A stretch of DNA of 64,000 nucleotides, taken from positions 2,604,001 to 2,668,000 of the forward strand of contig NZ_JAFIDA010000001.1 of the NCBI RefSeq assembly GCF_017834145.1, read 5' to 3'. Source of the DNA: Leucobacter exalbidus. Its GTDB lineage: Bacteria > Actinomycetota > Actinomycetes > Actinomycetales > Microbacteriaceae. Shown piece by piece: positions 18,168 to 27,121 of this stretch. Every line of letters starts with the position of its first letter. The first letter of the stretch is position 1. The notes beneath the pieces were generated by a model. The model was not told where the DNA came from, ran no database searches, and worked only from the letters and a program-made list of their open reading frames with translations. The position numbers and the translations under genes were made by a program.

Positions 18168-18224
18168 GCCTCCCCGACGGTGCCAGCTGCTGAGTTTTTT
18201 CAGTCAGCACATGGTCGGGGAGGC
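18168..18224 (+). terminator. Nested hairpin downstream of glf
   Basis: GCCTCCCCGAC (18168-18178) pairs perfectly with GTCGGGGAGGC (18214-18224). The loop holds a second hairpin, GCTGCTGA with TCAG-T-CAGC around a T6 run. Just upstream (18085-18150) are imperfect repeats of a GCGCCCAGG-containing unit. It probably terminates glf. Confidence 0.65.
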
Positions 18225-18324
18225 TTTATGCTGTCAGCGGGCGCAAACAAACTGTCACGTGTTGCGCTTTACGGTCTACGCTGAGGGACACTGAAGCGTG
18301 TGGCGAACCTGGGGGAGGATGTCT

Positions 18325-21300
18325 GTGCGTTACCTATCACGAGCCGTCGCTGGGGGTGTGCTCGCGGTTGCGCTGGTGCTGAGCGGATCGCCGGCACAAG
18401 CCTTTCAACTGAACGATGCGCGCCTCGATGCGGGGCTTCGAACACCGGCCACGGCCGAGGCACTGTCAGATGCGGTGCCGGGTGACGCGGGTGTCACCGA
18501 GGCAGAGGCCGACGGGAACGGCACGTCTGCAGCAGGGGAAGGACCTGCTGCTGGGGACTCGGCGGGCGGGGACTCGACGGGCGGGGACTCTGCTGGCGGC
18601 GATTCTGCTGCTGACGCTGACGCTGACGCTGACGCTGATGCCGGATCCGGGCCAAGCGCCGACGCCGGGTCTGAGGCGCAAGCTGATGCTGGGGCTGGTG
18701 TTGAACCTGACGCCGATTCTGATGCGGGCTCTGAGGCAGGCGCCGACGCGGTTGACGACTCAGCCGGATCCGGTGCTGACGCTGAAACAGCTGCGTCGGC
18801 GAACGAAGGTGCAGAGACGCCAGCTGACGAAACATCAGCTGCCGACACTCCTGATCGCAAGACCGTCAAGAAGCAGGCGAGGCAGACGAATCCTGCGGCA
18901 GGTTCCGTGACGGTGCCCGAGCAGCTCGCCGTCGACGGCAACATCATCATCGTTCCCGATGAACACGGCGCCATCAGTCTCGAAGACTTGACCGCGGGGC
19001 ACGTTCCCGAGGTCAGCGCGGGCGCCGTGTTGGTGGCGACGAGCGACCTTGGAACACTGCCGGTCGATGTAGCTGCTGTGCAGGGCGACATCGTGCCGGG
19101 GGGCAAATTTAGTGGCGTTGTCACGCTGAGTGATGAGGCGATCGAAGCGACCGAAGAGCTGTGGGAAGCGAGCGATCACCAAAGCGGTGATGAGCCGAGC
19201 GCGGCCGAGGTGGCTGAGCTTGCGGTCGCAGCTGCAGCAGATGTGGGGCAGCCCCTCGTGGCAGACGGAACGGTCACCCCCACCGCCGCGAGCGAGGCGT
19301 ACACCTCGAGCCTGGCGAACTCTGACGCGGTCACCAACGCGGCGGTGTCGCGCAGCCACCCCGTCGACATCGTGAACTTTGGGGGCACCGCGCGTACGCA
19401 GGCCACGCAGGCCGAAATGACAAAAATCGTGACCGATACCTCGGCGTTCTGGAAATCACAGACCAACGGTCAGATCAGCGCGATGCCGGTGGCCAGCTAC
19501 CGCGCAGCCACCACGAAACTCAATCTGTGCATGGACCCGACGAGAGACGCGCGGCTGTGGGATGAAGCGGCAAAGAAGGCCGGGTTCAGCGACATGAACC
19601 GCTACGTGGGGTCGGGCCGTCACCTCGTCGTGTTCGTGAATGCGAACTGTGACAGCACCGTCGGCTGGGGCAACATTGGCACCCTGCACAGCGGCGGCGT
19701 CACCTGGATCAACCTGGGTGCGAGGCCCGCAGGGGTGGCCGTGAGCGACATGACGCACACCACCGCGCACGAGATCGGCCACAACCTGGGGCTCGGTCAC
19801 GGTGACGCACGCTCGTGTGCATCACCGCACTCGGCGGGCCCGACCTCGGGCGTGAACGGGTACCCCACAGGCGGCCGCGGTTGCCAAGACTTTGGGTATC
19901 TCGATCTGTGGAACGTGATGGGAATGTACCTGCAAACGTACGGTACGAAGCCCCCGGCCCTCGCGATGAGTCAGAAGCGGCTGCTGGGTGTGACGAACTC
20001 CACCATGCTGAAAGAGGTCACCTCATCGGGTGGCCTGAGTCAAACCTTCACGCTCTCAGGCGCGGGGCTCAACAGCGGCCTGCGTGGCCTGCGGGTGCAG
20101 ACTCCATCGCCCGGTGGCACGATCTTTGTGGAGTACCGCAACGGGCTCGGGCAGGATTCGGGGCTTGCGATGCTGGGGCGCGGTGAAGTCATGTTCAACC
20201 GCGGCACCAACCAGCAGGTGAGCGTGGGCACCGGCGTGAAAGTCATGCAGGGATATGCGGGCGTGGGCAGACGCAGTGTCGCGGCCAACACCTGGTCAGG
20301 CGGCAGCAGGCACCTCACCATGAACCAGGGTGCGACGCACAAAACGTATGGCGACACCGCACGCGTGTACGTGTCGGCGGCTGCATCGAATGCGACCGCC
20401 AGCACCGCCTCGGTGCGCGTGATGTACAAGGGGTTCAAACCCGGTGGGAAGACCGTGTCAATCGCGGTAGAAAAGGGTGGCTCGGCGCTCGCTGGTAAAA
20501 AGCTGCAGGCCAAACTTTCGGGTCGGTGGGCTGTGTCATACGGCGGGATCCCGACGAGTATCAAGCTGAGCTACCGGTGGTACCGCGACGGCAAAGCGAT
20601 CTCGGGCGCCACGGGCAAGTCGTACCGCACCAAGGCTTCAGACACCGGTAAACGAATCACGGTGCGGGTGAAGCCGTCGGCGGCTGGGTATGTGACCGGC
20701 GCGGGGTCGCTGTCGAGCGCGAAGAAGATCGCGAAGACGCCCTATTACGACGTCGCCTGGGGGCACAAGTATTACAAGGAAACCGCGTGGGTGAAGTCTC
20801 GCGGCATCACCGCCACGATCACGTCGGGCGGCAAATCCTACTTCAAACCCACTGGCGGCCTGACGCGCTCGGCGATGGCCGTGTTCATGTACAACCTGAA
20901 CACTCCGAAGGGAGCGACGAAACCCAGGGGGTTCAAGGTACCCAAGAAGTCACCGTTTAAGGACGTGTCGACGAAGCACAAGTATTACAAGCAGATCGCG
21001 TGGATGTCGACCTCGGGAATCTACACGGGCACCAAAACATCGACGGGGCATACATTCTCGCCCGGCGCCACTGTGACGAGGGCGCTGATGGCCAACGTCA
21101 CTTACCGCATGGACAAAAAGGTGGCGTCGAAGACGAGTTTCAAGGCCCCCGCGAAGTCGCCGTTCAGAGACGTGTCGACGAAACACAAGAACTACAAGCA
21201 GATCGCGTGGATGTATAAAACGAACCTGCACCGTGGGGTCGCGCTCGCAACGGGCAGGTCGAAGTATCAGCCGACCAAGAAGGTGACGCGGCAAGAGTTT

Positions 21301-21330
21301 GCCCGCGTGCTGTACCGGTATACACACTAG
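18325..21330 (+). CDS. Secreted metzincin metalloprotease with SLH repeats
   Basis: About 1001 aa. GTG 18325 is chosen because GGGGGAGG ends 6 bases before it; the ATG at 18319 directly abuts that site. A signal peptide ends near SPAQA. Residues about 70-180 are an Asp/Ala/Gly/Ser-rich linker. The protease domain has the zinc motif HEIGHNLGLGH (His482, Glu483, His486, His492) and a Met-turn WNVMGMY (Met532), a metzincin resembling the M11/gametolysin group. Then follow a beta domain, an Ig-like bacterial repeat (about 710-800) and three S-layer-homology-type repeats (about 805-1000) with PFKDV/PFRDV starts. Expected on the cell surface, held by SLH-glycan contacts; substrate unknown. Confidence 0.85.
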   Translation: MRYLSRAVAGGVLAVALVLSGSPAQAFQLNDARLDAGLRTPATAEALSDAVPGDAGVTEAEADGNGTSAAGEGPAAGDSAGGDSTGGDSAGGDSAADADADADADAGSGPSADAGSEAQADAGAGVEPDADSDAGSEAGADAVDDSAGSGADAETAASANEGAETPADETSAADTPDRKTVKKQARQTNPAAGSVTVPEQLAVDGNIIIVPDEHGAISLEDLTAGHVPEVSAGAVLVATSDLGTLPVDVAAVQGDIVPGGKFSGVVTLSDEAIEATEELWEASDHQSGDEPSAAEVAELAVAAAADVGQPLVADGTVTPTAASEAYTSSLANSDAVTNAAVSRSHPVDIVNFGGTARTQATQAEMTKIVTDTSAFWKSQTNGQISAMPVASYRAATTKLNLCMDPTRDARLWDEAAKKAGFSDMNRYVGSGRHLVVFVNANCDSTVGWGNIGTLHSGGVTWINLGARPAGVAVSDMTHTTAHEIGHNLGLGHGDARSCASPHSAGPTSGVNGYPTGGRGCQDFGYLDLWNVMGMYLQTYGTKPPALAMSQKRLLGVTNSTMLKEVTSSGGLSQTFTLSGAGLNSGLRGLRVQTPSPGGTIFVEYRNGLGQDSGLAMLGRGEVMFNRGTNQQVSVGTGVKVMQGYAGVGRRSVAANTWSGGSRHLTMNQGATHKTYGDTARVYVSAAASNATASTASVRVMYKGFKPGGKTVSIAVEKGGSALAGKKLQAKLSGRWAVSYGGIPTSIKLSYRWYRDGKAISGATGKSYRTKASDTGKRITVRVKPSAAGYVTGAGSLSSAKKIAKTPYYDVAWGHKYYKETAWVKSRGITATITSGGKSYFKPTGGLTRSAMAVFMYNLNTPKGATKPRGFKVPKKSPFKDVSTKHKYYKQIAWMSTSGIYTGTKTSTGHTFSPGATVTRALMANVTYRMDKKVASKTSFKAPAKSPFRDVSTKHKNYKQIAWMYKTNLHRGVALATGRSKYQPTKKVTRQEFARVLYRYTH

Positions 21331-21360
21331 CCACGCACGCACGCATGCACAACGCACAAA

Positions 21361-21402
21361 GCACAACCGCGGCGCCCTCAGATGAGGAAGCCGCGGTTGT
21401 GC
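21361..21402. terminator. Bidirectional terminator between the metzincin gene and glfT2
   Basis: GCACAACCGCGG (21361-21372) and CCGCGGTTGTGC (21391-21402) form a perfect 12-bp stem with an 18-base loop between converging genes. Confidence 0.85.
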
Positions 21403-21437
21403 GTTATGGTGTGCGAGGTGAGATCGCGCTCGATTGC

Positions 21438-23342
21438 CTAGCGGCCCTCGAAGGTCTTCTTCCACTCTTCGACCGAGGTGATCTGGGGGAGTGCCGCGCG
21501 GTACTCGGCGGCCAGACGATCCCAGTTCTTTTCGATGCGGCGGCTGAGCGCGCGTGATTCGCGCAGCAGGCGACGGAACTTGACGCGGTCGTGGCGGTAC
21601 CACATCTTGCCGCTGCCGTCGGCGGCGCCGACAATCACGCTGGAGTGGTGCGGAATCTGCCACCACGCGGCGTCGCGCTTCGCGTACTCAAGCTCGGGCG
21701 CCCGCATCTCGGCCTCAGCGCTCGCACGGCGCCAGTGCTTGGGCACCATGCGCAGCGTGAACAAGGCGAGCCTCAGTCCCTTGGGAGACTCGAGCGACTC
21801 TTCGAGCGAGGGCAGTGCGCGACCACCGATGGCGACCGGCGTGTGCTCATCGTGCGGCTTGTACACGCGGGTCTCGGGGTAGTCAGCGGCGCGGGCACGT
21901 GCCGCTGGCATATCCTTCGAGATCGACTTGTGTAGCTCGTGCGGGCCGCGCAACACCGAGCGCATGCCCTCGACGGCGAGCTCGGTCGCGTAGTACTGCA
22001 TGTTCAGCAGCTTCTTAATGTCTTGTCGGCCGCTGTTTTGGATCAGCTTGCCGCCGTGCGGGCGGTCAGAGTGCAAGAGACCAGCGACGATGCGGTTGCG
22101 GGTGTGGAAGAACGCCTGCCAGTCTTGTGAGTCGTCCTTATCAAGCCACGACACGTGCCACAGTGCCACACCGGGCATCGAGACCGTGCGGTAGCCGGCG
22201 GCGCGGGCGCGCAGGCCATACTCGGCGTCATCCCACTTGATGAACACGGGCAGCGACAGGCCGATCTCGGCGATGATCTTCTTCGGGATCATGCACATCC
22301 ACCAGCCGTTGTAATCGGCATCGAGGCGGGCGTGCATCCACTTCGTCTGGCGCAGGTTCTGCTTGCGGAAGTCGTGGCGGTGCTGCTCCTCAAACGAAGG
22401 GCCCCACATGAACGGCTCGGGGCGTACGACCTCGGCCCAGGCATGCACCACGGGCTTATCGAGAAGGTCGAACATGTGCCCGCCAACGATCACGGGTTCG
22501 CTGTTGAAGCGGCCAAACTGGAGGCCGCGCAGTGCGCTCTCGGTCTCAAATTCGACGTCGTCATCGAGTAGCATCAAGAAATCTGAGTCTTCGCGCTCAA
22601 GCGTTTCGGCCATCGACCGCGAGAAACCGCCTGAGCCGCCCAGGTTGCCCTGTTCGATGAGCTGCAGCTTCTCGCCCAAGTGCGCGGCCACCTCGGTGAA
22701 GCCCGCCTGGTCGCGCACCTTCTGCGTGCCCTGGTCGACCAAGAAAATGCGGTCGATGCCTTCGAGCAGCGCCGGGTCAGCGGCCACGTTCTCGAGCGTT
22801 GAGACGCAGTAGTCGGGCTTATTGTAGGTGGTCATGCCGAGGCTGAGCTTGCCGGTCTGCACCGGGGTCGCGTCGGTGGTCCACGCACCGCTTTCGAGCA
22901 CGAGATCATCGGTGCTGGCGATCAGGTCGAACCAGTACCAGCCACCGTCGCTAAACATGCTGAGGGGCAGATCGAAGACGTGCTCGGCGCTGCCTGAGAC
23001 CTCGCGGGAGTCGACGCGCTGCTGCACGCCGCTCGCGTTCGAGCGGTACACAATGACGGTGCCGGGGCCCTGGGTGCGCAGCGTCAGGCGCACCGCGTTA
23101 ACGACGGTCCAGCGCTGCCAGTAGGCGGCAGGAAACGCGTTGAAATAGCTGGCGAAAGACACGCGCTGGCCGGCACGAACCCGGCTGCTCGAACGCGACA
23201 GGACATTGTCGATGTGCGCGTTCTGACTCAGGCGTACCTGCTTGTCGCCGATCTTGGACCAGACCTCGGCGTCTGCGTACAGCGGCAGCACATCGGGATC
23301 CTTGTTGATCGGAAATACAACGTTTTGCAGGGTGGTCGGCAT
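21438..23342 (-). CDS. glfT2: Galactofuranosyltransferase GlfT2-like
   Basis: 634 aa, the length of mycobacterial GlfT2 (about 637). The N-terminal beta-sandwich begins VVFPINKDPDVLPLY; a GT-A domain follows with LSLGMTTYNKPDYC, the metal-binding DDD in LMLLDDDVEFE (about residues 256-260), WDDAEYGLRARAAGY and the HVSWLDKDDSQDW active-site region; the helical C-terminus completes the fold. The enzyme polymerises galactan from UDP-galactofuranose on a lipid-linked acceptor at the inner membrane face. glf nearby makes the donor. In a non-mycolic actinobacterium the product is probably a different galactofuranan. Confidence 0.92.
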   Translation of the reverse strand: MPTTLQNVVFPINKDPDVLPLYADAEVWSKIGDKQVRLSQNAHIDNVLSRSSSRVRAGQRVSFASYFNAFPAAYWQRWTVVNAVRLTLRTQGPGTVIVYRSNASGVQQRVDSREVSGSAEHVFDLPLSMFSDGGWYWFDLIASTDDLVLESGAWTTDATPVQTGKLSLGMTTYNKPDYCVSTLENVAADPALLEGIDRIFLVDQGTQKVRDQAGFTEVAAHLGEKLQLIEQGNLGGSGGFSRSMAETLEREDSDFLMLLDDDVEFETESALRGLQFGRFNSEPVIVGGHMFDLLDKPVVHAWAEVVRPEPFMWGPSFEEQHRHDFRKQNLRQTKWMHARLDADYNGWWMCMIPKKIIAEIGLSLPVFIKWDDAEYGLRARAAGYRTVSMPGVALWHVSWLDKDDSQDWQAFFHTRNRIVAGLLHSDRPHGGKLIQNSGRQDIKKLLNMQYYATELAVEGMRSVLRGPHELHKSISKDMPAARARAADYPETRVYKPHDEHTPVAIGGRALPSLEESLESPKGLRLALFTLRMVPKHWRRASAEAEMRAPELEYAKRDAAWWQIPHHSSVIVGAADGSGKMWYRHDRVKFRRLLRESRALSRRIEKNWDRLAAEYRAALPQITSVEEWKKTFEGR

Positions 23343-23442
23343 ATAGCGCGCGCCTCTCTAGCGGCTGACAAGGGCAATTTGGCTATTCTACTGGCGTGCC
23401 GCCGAGTGCGGCCTGATCTGGCTTGATCCGGCCGCATCTGCA

Positions 23443-23799
23443 CTACGAGATTTCGAGCCGGTCGCCCGCACGCCACACGGCGACGGTGAGCTCGGGAAAC
23501 TTGGCGGCGATTTCGCGCAGAATCTGAAACTCGACCCGGTCGGCGTTACGGGTGTGGGCGTCGGCATCGGGGCCGCCCGCGCGGGCGGTCAGACGGGCGA
23601 GCGAGTACTGGGCGAGTAGCCCGAGCTCTTCGAGTCGATCCTCGCGCAGCGAGTACACCACCAGCTCGTCAATCTCGGGGACTTCTTCAGACGCGGTGGC
23701 CGGGTCTTGCCCGCCGCGCACCAGTGATTCCATGGCGGTTTCACGTTCGAGCCTGGCGTAGGCGCGCAGGGTGGCGAGTTGGTCGCTCGAGCTCTCCAT
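23443..23799 (-). CDS. Hypothetical soluble protein between the O-antigen ligase and glfT2 genes
   Basis: 118 aa, acidic, mostly helical with Leu/Ala/Arg/Glu patterns (ARLERETAMESL, LREDRLEELGLLAQYSLARL) and a beta-like end (LTVAVWRAGDRLEIS). It has no signal peptide or membrane segment. It starts 7 bp after the stop of the O-antigen-ligase-like gene, so it is co-transcribed with it, and is followed after 100 bp by glfT2. I do not recognise a family. Confidence 0.6.
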   Translation of the reverse strand: MESSSDQLATLRAYARLERETAMESLVRGGQDPATASEEVPEIDELVVYSLREDRLEELGLLAQYSLARLTARAGGPDADAHTRNADRVEFQILREIAAKFPELTVAVWRAGDRLEIS

Positions 23800-23806
23800 G
23801 ATGGGG

Positions 23807-25192
23807 TTACCTCTGGGTTTCTTTGAGCGTAATCACGCCGGTGTCGCGCGGAATGGGCACCCGGCGCCAGGCGAGCTTTTTGGGTTCGGCGTCGAGAGAG
23901 GGGAGCTGAAAATCGTAGCGTGATTTTACGGCAATGAGTACGAGCAGCACCCAGTTTCCTTCGAGCAGCAGTCGGCTCTCGGTGAACGACTGCACAATGA
24001 GCGCGATCATCACGAGATAGGGCCACAGTGCACTCGTGGCGTAGGGGAGTGCCGGGCCAAAGCCGCGGCGGGGCGGGTCGACGGCCCGAAACCACACGCG
24101 CCACACGGTGAGGGCGACGAGTGGCAAGAACACGAGCACACCGACGATGCCCAGCTGCAGCCAGACATCGAGCCACGCGTTGTGCGCGCTCATCACCTGC
24201 AGGCCAGCCTTCCGATCGAGGGAGGTGAACGGCTCGGTCCAAAACGGCCAGTAGCTCACCCAACCCCAGCCAAACCAGGGGCGATCTTCGGCGAGCCCGA
24301 TGACCTTGGTCCAGGTGTCGACGCGGCCGGTGAGGTCGCCGCTCTTACCGAGCAGCCCAAACACGAAGTCGCGGGCAAACAGGGTAACGGCGATACCCGC
24401 CGCAATCAGGCTGATCGCGGTGATGTAGAGCGGTACCCGGCGCTCGGGCCGCAGCCGCCTCGCCCACAATGCGAGGGCGAGGCCGGCCGCGCATGCGGCG
24501 AGCGCCACCCACACGGTCGCGCCGCGGGTGAGCAGAATGGTGCCGAAGGCGACGGCCACCCACAGCCAGCCGGTGACGGGGCGTACGAGGCCGGCGCGCA
24601 GTTGAATGCCGAACACGATCAGGCCGATCAGGGCGATGAAGCCGAGCAGCACCGAGCTTGCGACGAGTCCCTGAATGGGGCCGCCGGTGAAGAGTAGGTC
24701 GCGGCTCCAGTACAGCAGCTTGGGGGTTTTGCCCTCGGGCTTTTCCATCCACAGTGGCATCAACGGGTGTTTGATGACCAGTGACACGAACAGTTCAAAC
24801 ACGAGGGAGAGGCCGAGCAGGTAGCGCAGTGCCGTGCTGAGGGTGCGCAGCACTTCCTGCCAGGTGAGCACGAAGGCGAGCACGACCGCGAGCAGCGTGG
24901 TGGCGAGCTGCGCGATGACGCCCAGCAGCGTCTCGAATCGGTACTGTGACCAAATAATCGACAGTACGGCGAGCCCTAAGAACCAGTACAGCGGTGAGGG
25001 CAGTCGGTACCACCTGAACCGGGCCGGTTTTTCGCGCACGAAGATCACGATGCCAAACACCGTGAGGACTACGGCAAGCGCGAGAAACCCGGGCCAGCCG
25101 AGCAAATTACGCACTCCGTTACTTCCGAGCACAAATACAAAAGCGCAGATCGCATAAGCGCTCACGCCGAGTCGGGTCTTGCTCTGGGCCAT
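23807..25192 (-). CDS. O-antigen ligase/polymerase-like membrane protein
   Basis: 461 aa from the Met of MAQSKTRLG; the longer frame to 25273 would run through the divergent manA start. About ten to twelve membrane segments, with the large external loop (HNAWLDVWLQLGIVGVLVF preceding a late helix) that marks the Wzy_C family. The PWFGWGWVSYWPFW region lies in the periplasm-equivalent face. Such proteins transfer or polymerise lipid-linked glycans outside the membrane. With glf, glfT2 and the LicD fusion it forms a surface-polysaccharide region; substrate inferred. Confidence 0.82.
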   Translation of the reverse strand: MAQSKTRLGVSAYAICAFVFVLGSNGVRNLLGWPGFLALAVVLTVFGIVIFVREKPARFRWYRLPSPLYWFLGLAVLSIIWSQYRFETLLGVIAQLATTLLAVVLAFVLTWQEVLRTLSTALRYLLGLSLVFELFVSLVIKHPLMPLWMEKPEGKTPKLLYWSRDLLFTGGPIQGLVASSVLLGFIALIGLIVFGIQLRAGLVRPVTGWLWVAVAFGTILLTRGATVWVALAACAAGLALALWARRLRPERRVPLYITAISLIAAGIAVTLFARDFVFGLLGKSGDLTGRVDTWTKVIGLAEDRPWFGWGWVSYWPFWTEPFTSLDRKAGLQVMSAHNAWLDVWLQLGIVGVLVFLPLVALTVWRVWFRAVDPPRRGFGPALPYATSALWPYLVMIALIVQSFTESRLLLEGNWVLLVLIAVKSRYDFQLPSLDAEPKKLAWRRVPIPRDTGVITLKETQR

Positions 25193-25250
25193 AGTCGGTA
25201 TGGTAGAGCATGCTTCGTGCTGAGCCCTGATGTAGTCGTGAAGGAGTGGT

Positions 25251-26603
25251 GTGCTGATCTTCATCGAGAACACCCCGCGCAGTTATGCGTGGGGCTCGAC
25301 TGACGCGCTCCCCGAGATGCTCGGCACGCTCCCCAACGGGTTGCCGCAGGCCGAACTCTGGTTGGGTACGCACCCGGGAAGCCCGGCGCACATCGCGAAG
25401 GCGACGCCCGCACCGCACACTGTGATTGATCTGGTGGAGGCTGACCCCGCACGCTACGGCGTGAATGGCGGCCCGCTGCCGTTCCTGCTGAAGGTGCTTG
25501 CGATTGGGGCGCCGCTCTCGCTGCAGGTGCACCCCGATCTGGCGCAGGCGCAGGCGGGCTTCGCTGCCGAAGAGGCTGCGGGCGTGCCGCGCGATGCCCG
25601 CGAACGCAATTACGGTGATGCCAATCACAAACCTGAGCTGCTGGTCGCGCTCAGCGAGGTGAGCGCCCTGTCTGGGTTCAGATCCCTCGTTGCCGCGCGC
25701 GATGACCTCAGCCGGTATGTGCACGCGGCCACCCAAGCCGGTGACATGCAGGGCGCCGCAGCGCTGCAGACGGTCGCGAACCACATCTGTCCCAACGCCA
25801 CCCACACCCGCGACGACGATCTGCGCCGCGCATTTCTGGCCTGGGTGTTTAGCCCCGATCCCGCAGTGGCGAGCGCGCTTAAGGCCCTCGCGTCGCTTGC
25901 GGCGCGAGGCACGCATGATCCGGATCAAGAACCCACCCCGCGAGATCGGGCCCTGCGCGCCCTGATCCGCACGAACCCGGGTGACCCGGGCGTGCTTGTC
26001 GCCCTGCTGCTGCACCACGTGCTGTTGCAGCCGGGGGAGTCGATCTACCTGGGGGCGCGGCAGCTGCACGCCTACCTCGGGGGGATCGCTGTCGAGGTGA
26101 TGGCTGCTTCAGACAATGTGTTGCGCGCGGGCCTCACCGAGAAACACATCGACGTTGCCGAGCTCACCCGCATTCTCGACCCCGCAGAGCTCGAAGAACC
26201 CCGCTGTCACCCCAGCCGCCTCGCCCCGGGGCTCGACGCCTGGCAGCCCGCTATCGACGACTTTCAGCTCGTGCGTGCCCGCCTGTGCGATCCCGAAGAA
26301 GACACCGGCGGCCAGGTCATCCCCGTCAGGTATGAGGGTGAAGCCCGCGCCGTCACCATCCACCTGCCGCAGCCCGCCGTGCTCATGGTCACCCGCGGGC
26401 GCATTCGCATCGAACGCGCAGACGCCGCAGACCACGGCCTCGAGGCTGGCGAACCTGAGGCCCGGGTCGCCGAGGTTGCCGCAGCCCGCCGCGGCCAGTC
26501 ACTGTATGTGTCAGCGGGCGCCCCCATCAACCTCACCGGGCACGGCGAAGTGTTTCTCGCCACCGTCGGTGGAATTGATCTGCAGCCACCGCGGGTAAGC
26601 TGA
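25251..26603 (+). CDS. manA: Mannose-6-phosphate isomerase, class I
   Basis: 450 aa, GTG start with GAAGGAG upstream. Interconverts fructose 6-phosphate and mannose 6-phosphate using zinc, supplying GDP-mannose for glycans. Recognisable blocks: SYAWGSTDALPEMLG at the start, ELWLGTHP, SLQVHPDLAQAQ with the metal-binding Gln/His, YGDANHKPELLVALSE, and YLGARQLHAYLGGIAVEVMA with the active-site segment. The C-terminal jelly roll has PAVLMVTRGRI. Divergent from the O-antigen-ligase gene with 58 bp between starts. Confidence 0.93.
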   Translation: MLIFIENTPRSYAWGSTDALPEMLGTLPNGLPQAELWLGTHPGSPAHIAKATPAPHTVIDLVEADPARYGVNGGPLPFLLKVLAIGAPLSLQVHPDLAQAQAGFAAEEAAGVPRDARERNYGDANHKPELLVALSEVSALSGFRSLVAARDDLSRYVHAATQAGDMQGAAALQTVANHICPNATHTRDDDLRRAFLAWVFSPDPAVASALKALASLAARGTHDPDQEPTPRDRALRALIRTNPGDPGVLVALLLHHVLLQPGESIYLGARQLHAYLGGIAVEVMAASDNVLRAGLTEKHIDVAELTRILDPAELEEPRCHPSRLAPGLDAWQPAIDDFQLVRARLCDPEEDTGGQVIPVRYEGEARAVTIHLPQPAVLMVTRGRIRIERADAADHGLEAGEPEARVAEVAAARRGQSLYVSAGAPINLTGHGEVFLATVGGIDLQPPRVS

Positions 26604-26608
26604 ACCTC

Positions 26609-27121
26609 GTGTCGTTCGTGAAGCAGCGTGATCCCGCGCGCCCATCAGGTAAGCCAGCTCAGACCGGTCGCCTCGGCGGGCTCGGCCGCGTACTCATCGT
26701 GTTCTACATCGTGCTCGCCCTTGCCGCCAGCTTCAGGTCGATCTACCAGATCATCTCGAAGTTCGACGAGGCGCCCCTCGCGTACTCGCTGTCGGCGCTC
26801 GCCGCAGTCGTGTACGTGCTTGCGACGGTGGCGCTGATTCGTCGTCGCGGGGTGTGGCGGCCGATCGCCTGGATCGCGCTGACGTTTGAACTGTGCGGTG
26901 TGCTCGTGGTTGGCGTGCTGAGCCTCGTGGCACCGCAGCTGTTTGGGCATCCGTCGGTGTGGTCCAACTTCGGCCAGGGATACATTTTCATTCCGCTCGT
27001 GCTGCCCATCCTCGGGCTGCTGTGGCTGCGCGGTGACGCGCGTGCTACTCGTGCTGCTGCCGGTGTTGCTGCTGCTCAGCACTCCACGCCCACGCAGGGA
27101 GACGCCGATGCTGGTCTTTGA
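26609..27121 (+). CDS. Four-helix integral membrane protein
   Basis: 170 aa, GTG start five bases after manA. Basic N-terminus, then hydrophobic segments at about residues 28-46, 60-80, 87-110 and 124-140 and a hydrophilic Ala/Thr/Gln tail. Homologous small membrane proteins commonly precede ribF in this family of bacteria, from memory. Its last 14 bases overlap the ribF start, so expression is coupled. Function unknown. Confidence 0.75.
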   Translation: MSFVKQRDPARPSGKPAQTGRLGGLGRVLIVFYIVLALAASFRSIYQIISKFDEAPLAYSLSALAAVVYVLATVALIRRRGVWRPIAWIALTFELCGVLVVGVLSLVAPQLFGHPSVWSNFGQGYIFIPLVLPILGLLWLRGDARATRAAAGVAAAQHSTPTQGDADAGL

